DNA from: Arthrobacter terricola
GTDB taxonomy: Bacteria; Actinomycetota; Actinomycetes; Actinomycetales; Micrococcaceae
Length of the DNA: 64,000 nucleotides
Reading direction: 5' to 3'
Assembly (NCBI RefSeq): GCF_004354015.1
Contig: NZ_SMRU01000001.1
Span: 1 to 64,000, forward strand
In this document: one piece after another, positions 63,147-64,000 of the stretch
How positions within the stretch are numbered: position 1 is the stretch's first letter
Layout of the letters: every line of letters begins with the position of its first letter
The notes under the pieces: generated by a model
Databases searched by the model: none
What the model was told of the DNA's origin: nothing
The model's input: the letters and a program-made list of their open reading frames with translations, nothing else
Program-made: the position numbers and the translations under genes

Positions 63147-64000
63147 GTGACCAATCTGGAAACGGCCCCGGCCGAGGAAGTCTGCCCGGCGGGCCACGTA
63201 GGCACGGGACCGTGCGTCCAATTGTGGCCTTCCCGCGACGTTCCCCTGGGCGGCGTCCGCGCCATGACGGTCTCCCGCACCCTCCCCCAGCGCGGCCTGC
63301 CGACCGTGGGCGCCTGGTGCTTCCTCGACAGCTTCGGCCCCGACCGCGTGGCAATGAGCGTCCTCCCCCACCCCCACACCGGACTCCAGACCGTCACCTG
63401 GCCGCTCCAAGGCGAAGTCCGGCACCGCGACAGCATAGGAAGCGACGTCGTGGTCCGTCCCGGCCAGTTGAACATCATGACGGCGGGCCGCGGCATTTCG
63501 CATTCCGAGTTCGCCGTCCTCCCCGCCGCCCTTCCTAAAGCGCCCGACGGCGGAGACCTCCTGCCGCAGTCCCGCGGGCTGCAGCTTTGGGTCGCCTTGC
63601 CCGACGCCGAACGGCACCGCGCGCCGTCGTTCCAGCAGGTAGTCGACTTGCCGAGAGTCATCACGGACACCTACACAGCCACCGTGCTCGTGGGCGAATT
63701 CGCGGGGCAACGCTCCCCCGCCGTCATGTTCAGCCCGATCGTCGGCGTCGAAATCTCGGCGTCAGGCAGTATCGACGTGCCCTTGGACCCCACCTTCGAA
63801 CATGCTGTCCTCGTCCTTGACGGCTCCGCTGCGATCGACGGCCAAACGGTCGATCCCGGCCCCTTGGCGTTCCTCGGCGCGGGCCGGGACGCGCTTCACC
63901 TCGACGCGAACCCGGGAACGCTCTTCATGCTCCTCGGCGGTGAACCCTTCGAGGAGGACGTGCTGATGTGGTGGAACTTCGTGGGCCGGACGCACGAAGA
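63147..64000 (+). CDS. Pirin family protein, 3' end outside the window
   Basis: This frame stays open from a GTG at 63147 to the window end, about 284 codons, so the stop is not seen. The cupin N-domain has the pirin metal-binding block: SVLPHPHTGLQTVTWPLQGE and HRDSIGSD, then LNIMTAGRGISHSEF and LQLWVALPDAERHRAPSFQQ. The C-terminal cupin contains PLDPTFEHAVLVLDGSAAID and ends with EDVLMWWNFVGRTHEE. Pirins bind Fe or Ni; some act as quercetinases or as regulators. A GGAGA lies six bases before the GTG. It is divergent from the GH35 gene with only a 50-nt spacer. Confidence 0.92.
   Translation, partial: MTNLETAPAEEVCPAGHVGTGPCVQLWPSRDVPLGGVRAMTVSRTLPQRGLPTVGAWCFLDSFGPDRVAMSVLPHPHTGLQTVTWPLQGEVRHRDSIGSDVVVRPGQLNIMTAGRGISHSEFAVLPAALPKAPDGGDLLPQSRGLQLWVALPDAERHRAPSFQQVVDLPRVITDTYTATVLVGEFAGQRSPAVMFSPIVGVEISASGSIDVPLDPTFEHAVLVLDGSAAIDGQTVDPGPLAFLGAGRDALHLDANPGTLFMLLGGEPFEEDVLMWWNFVGRTHE

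Overview
The window is chromosomal DNA from a high-GC actinobacterium, most likely a member of the Micrococcaceae close to Arthrobacter, Pseudarthrobacter or Paenarthrobacter. This rests on dense high-GC coding, frequent GTG and TTG starts, an actinobacterial-type DapD, a DUF3117 protein, a sigE / anti-sigma / tatB / mrp neighbourhood like that of Mycobacterium, and a YchF-RmuC-IspH-XseAB block. No rRNA, tRNA or CRISPR array was seen.

Region 1 (1-5497) looks acquired. It holds the C-terminal end of an IS630-type transposase, then a tightly coupled four-gene set: an LPLAT-fold protein, a MacB/LolD-type ATPase, a large FtsX-type permease and a ThiF/E1-like enzyme with an N-terminal PqqD/RRE-like region. 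It resembles the tailoring and export half of a RiPP (modified peptide) cluster. The E1 protein appears to lack an internal block containing its catalytic Asp, and the LPLAT protein lacks the usual acidic residue of its HX4D motif. The set may be decaying or divergent.

Region 2 (5510-15419) is conserved core: a stress membrane protein, an MgtE-N/CBS protein with DUF1003 and Mrp, the sigE-antisigma-tatB operon with a divergent O-methyltransferase, DUF3117, and an operon of LOG protein, DivIVA-like protein and PIG-V-like membrane protein. Region 3 (15629-28050) holds a gluABCD-type amino-acid transporter, the succinylase-branch lysine/diaminopimelate genes dapE, dapD and dapC, galE, gltA and fdxA. 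Region 4 (28051-31697) is repeat-rich accessory DNA around an AbiEi/DUF559 protein, then an MFS exporter divergent from an ArsR-like regulator.

Region 5 (31741-46962) holds typA and two consecutive peptide (Opp/Dpp) ABC operons on the minus strand. The second is interrupted by an opposite-strand PH-domain gene and has a DppB-type permease with about six extra membrane segments. Region 6 (47354-64000) holds YchF, RmuC, IspH, exonuclease VII, PPK2, an alanine-type aminotransferase, a four-gene osmoprotectant ABC operon, a Nudix hydrolase, a GH35 beta-galactosidase and a pirin cut by the window end.

A recurring theme is strong stem-loops placed directly after substrate-binding-protein genes in all four ABC operons. 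Unusual non-coding structure is concentrated at 24533-24643, 28117-28420, 39569-39612 and 50918-51008.
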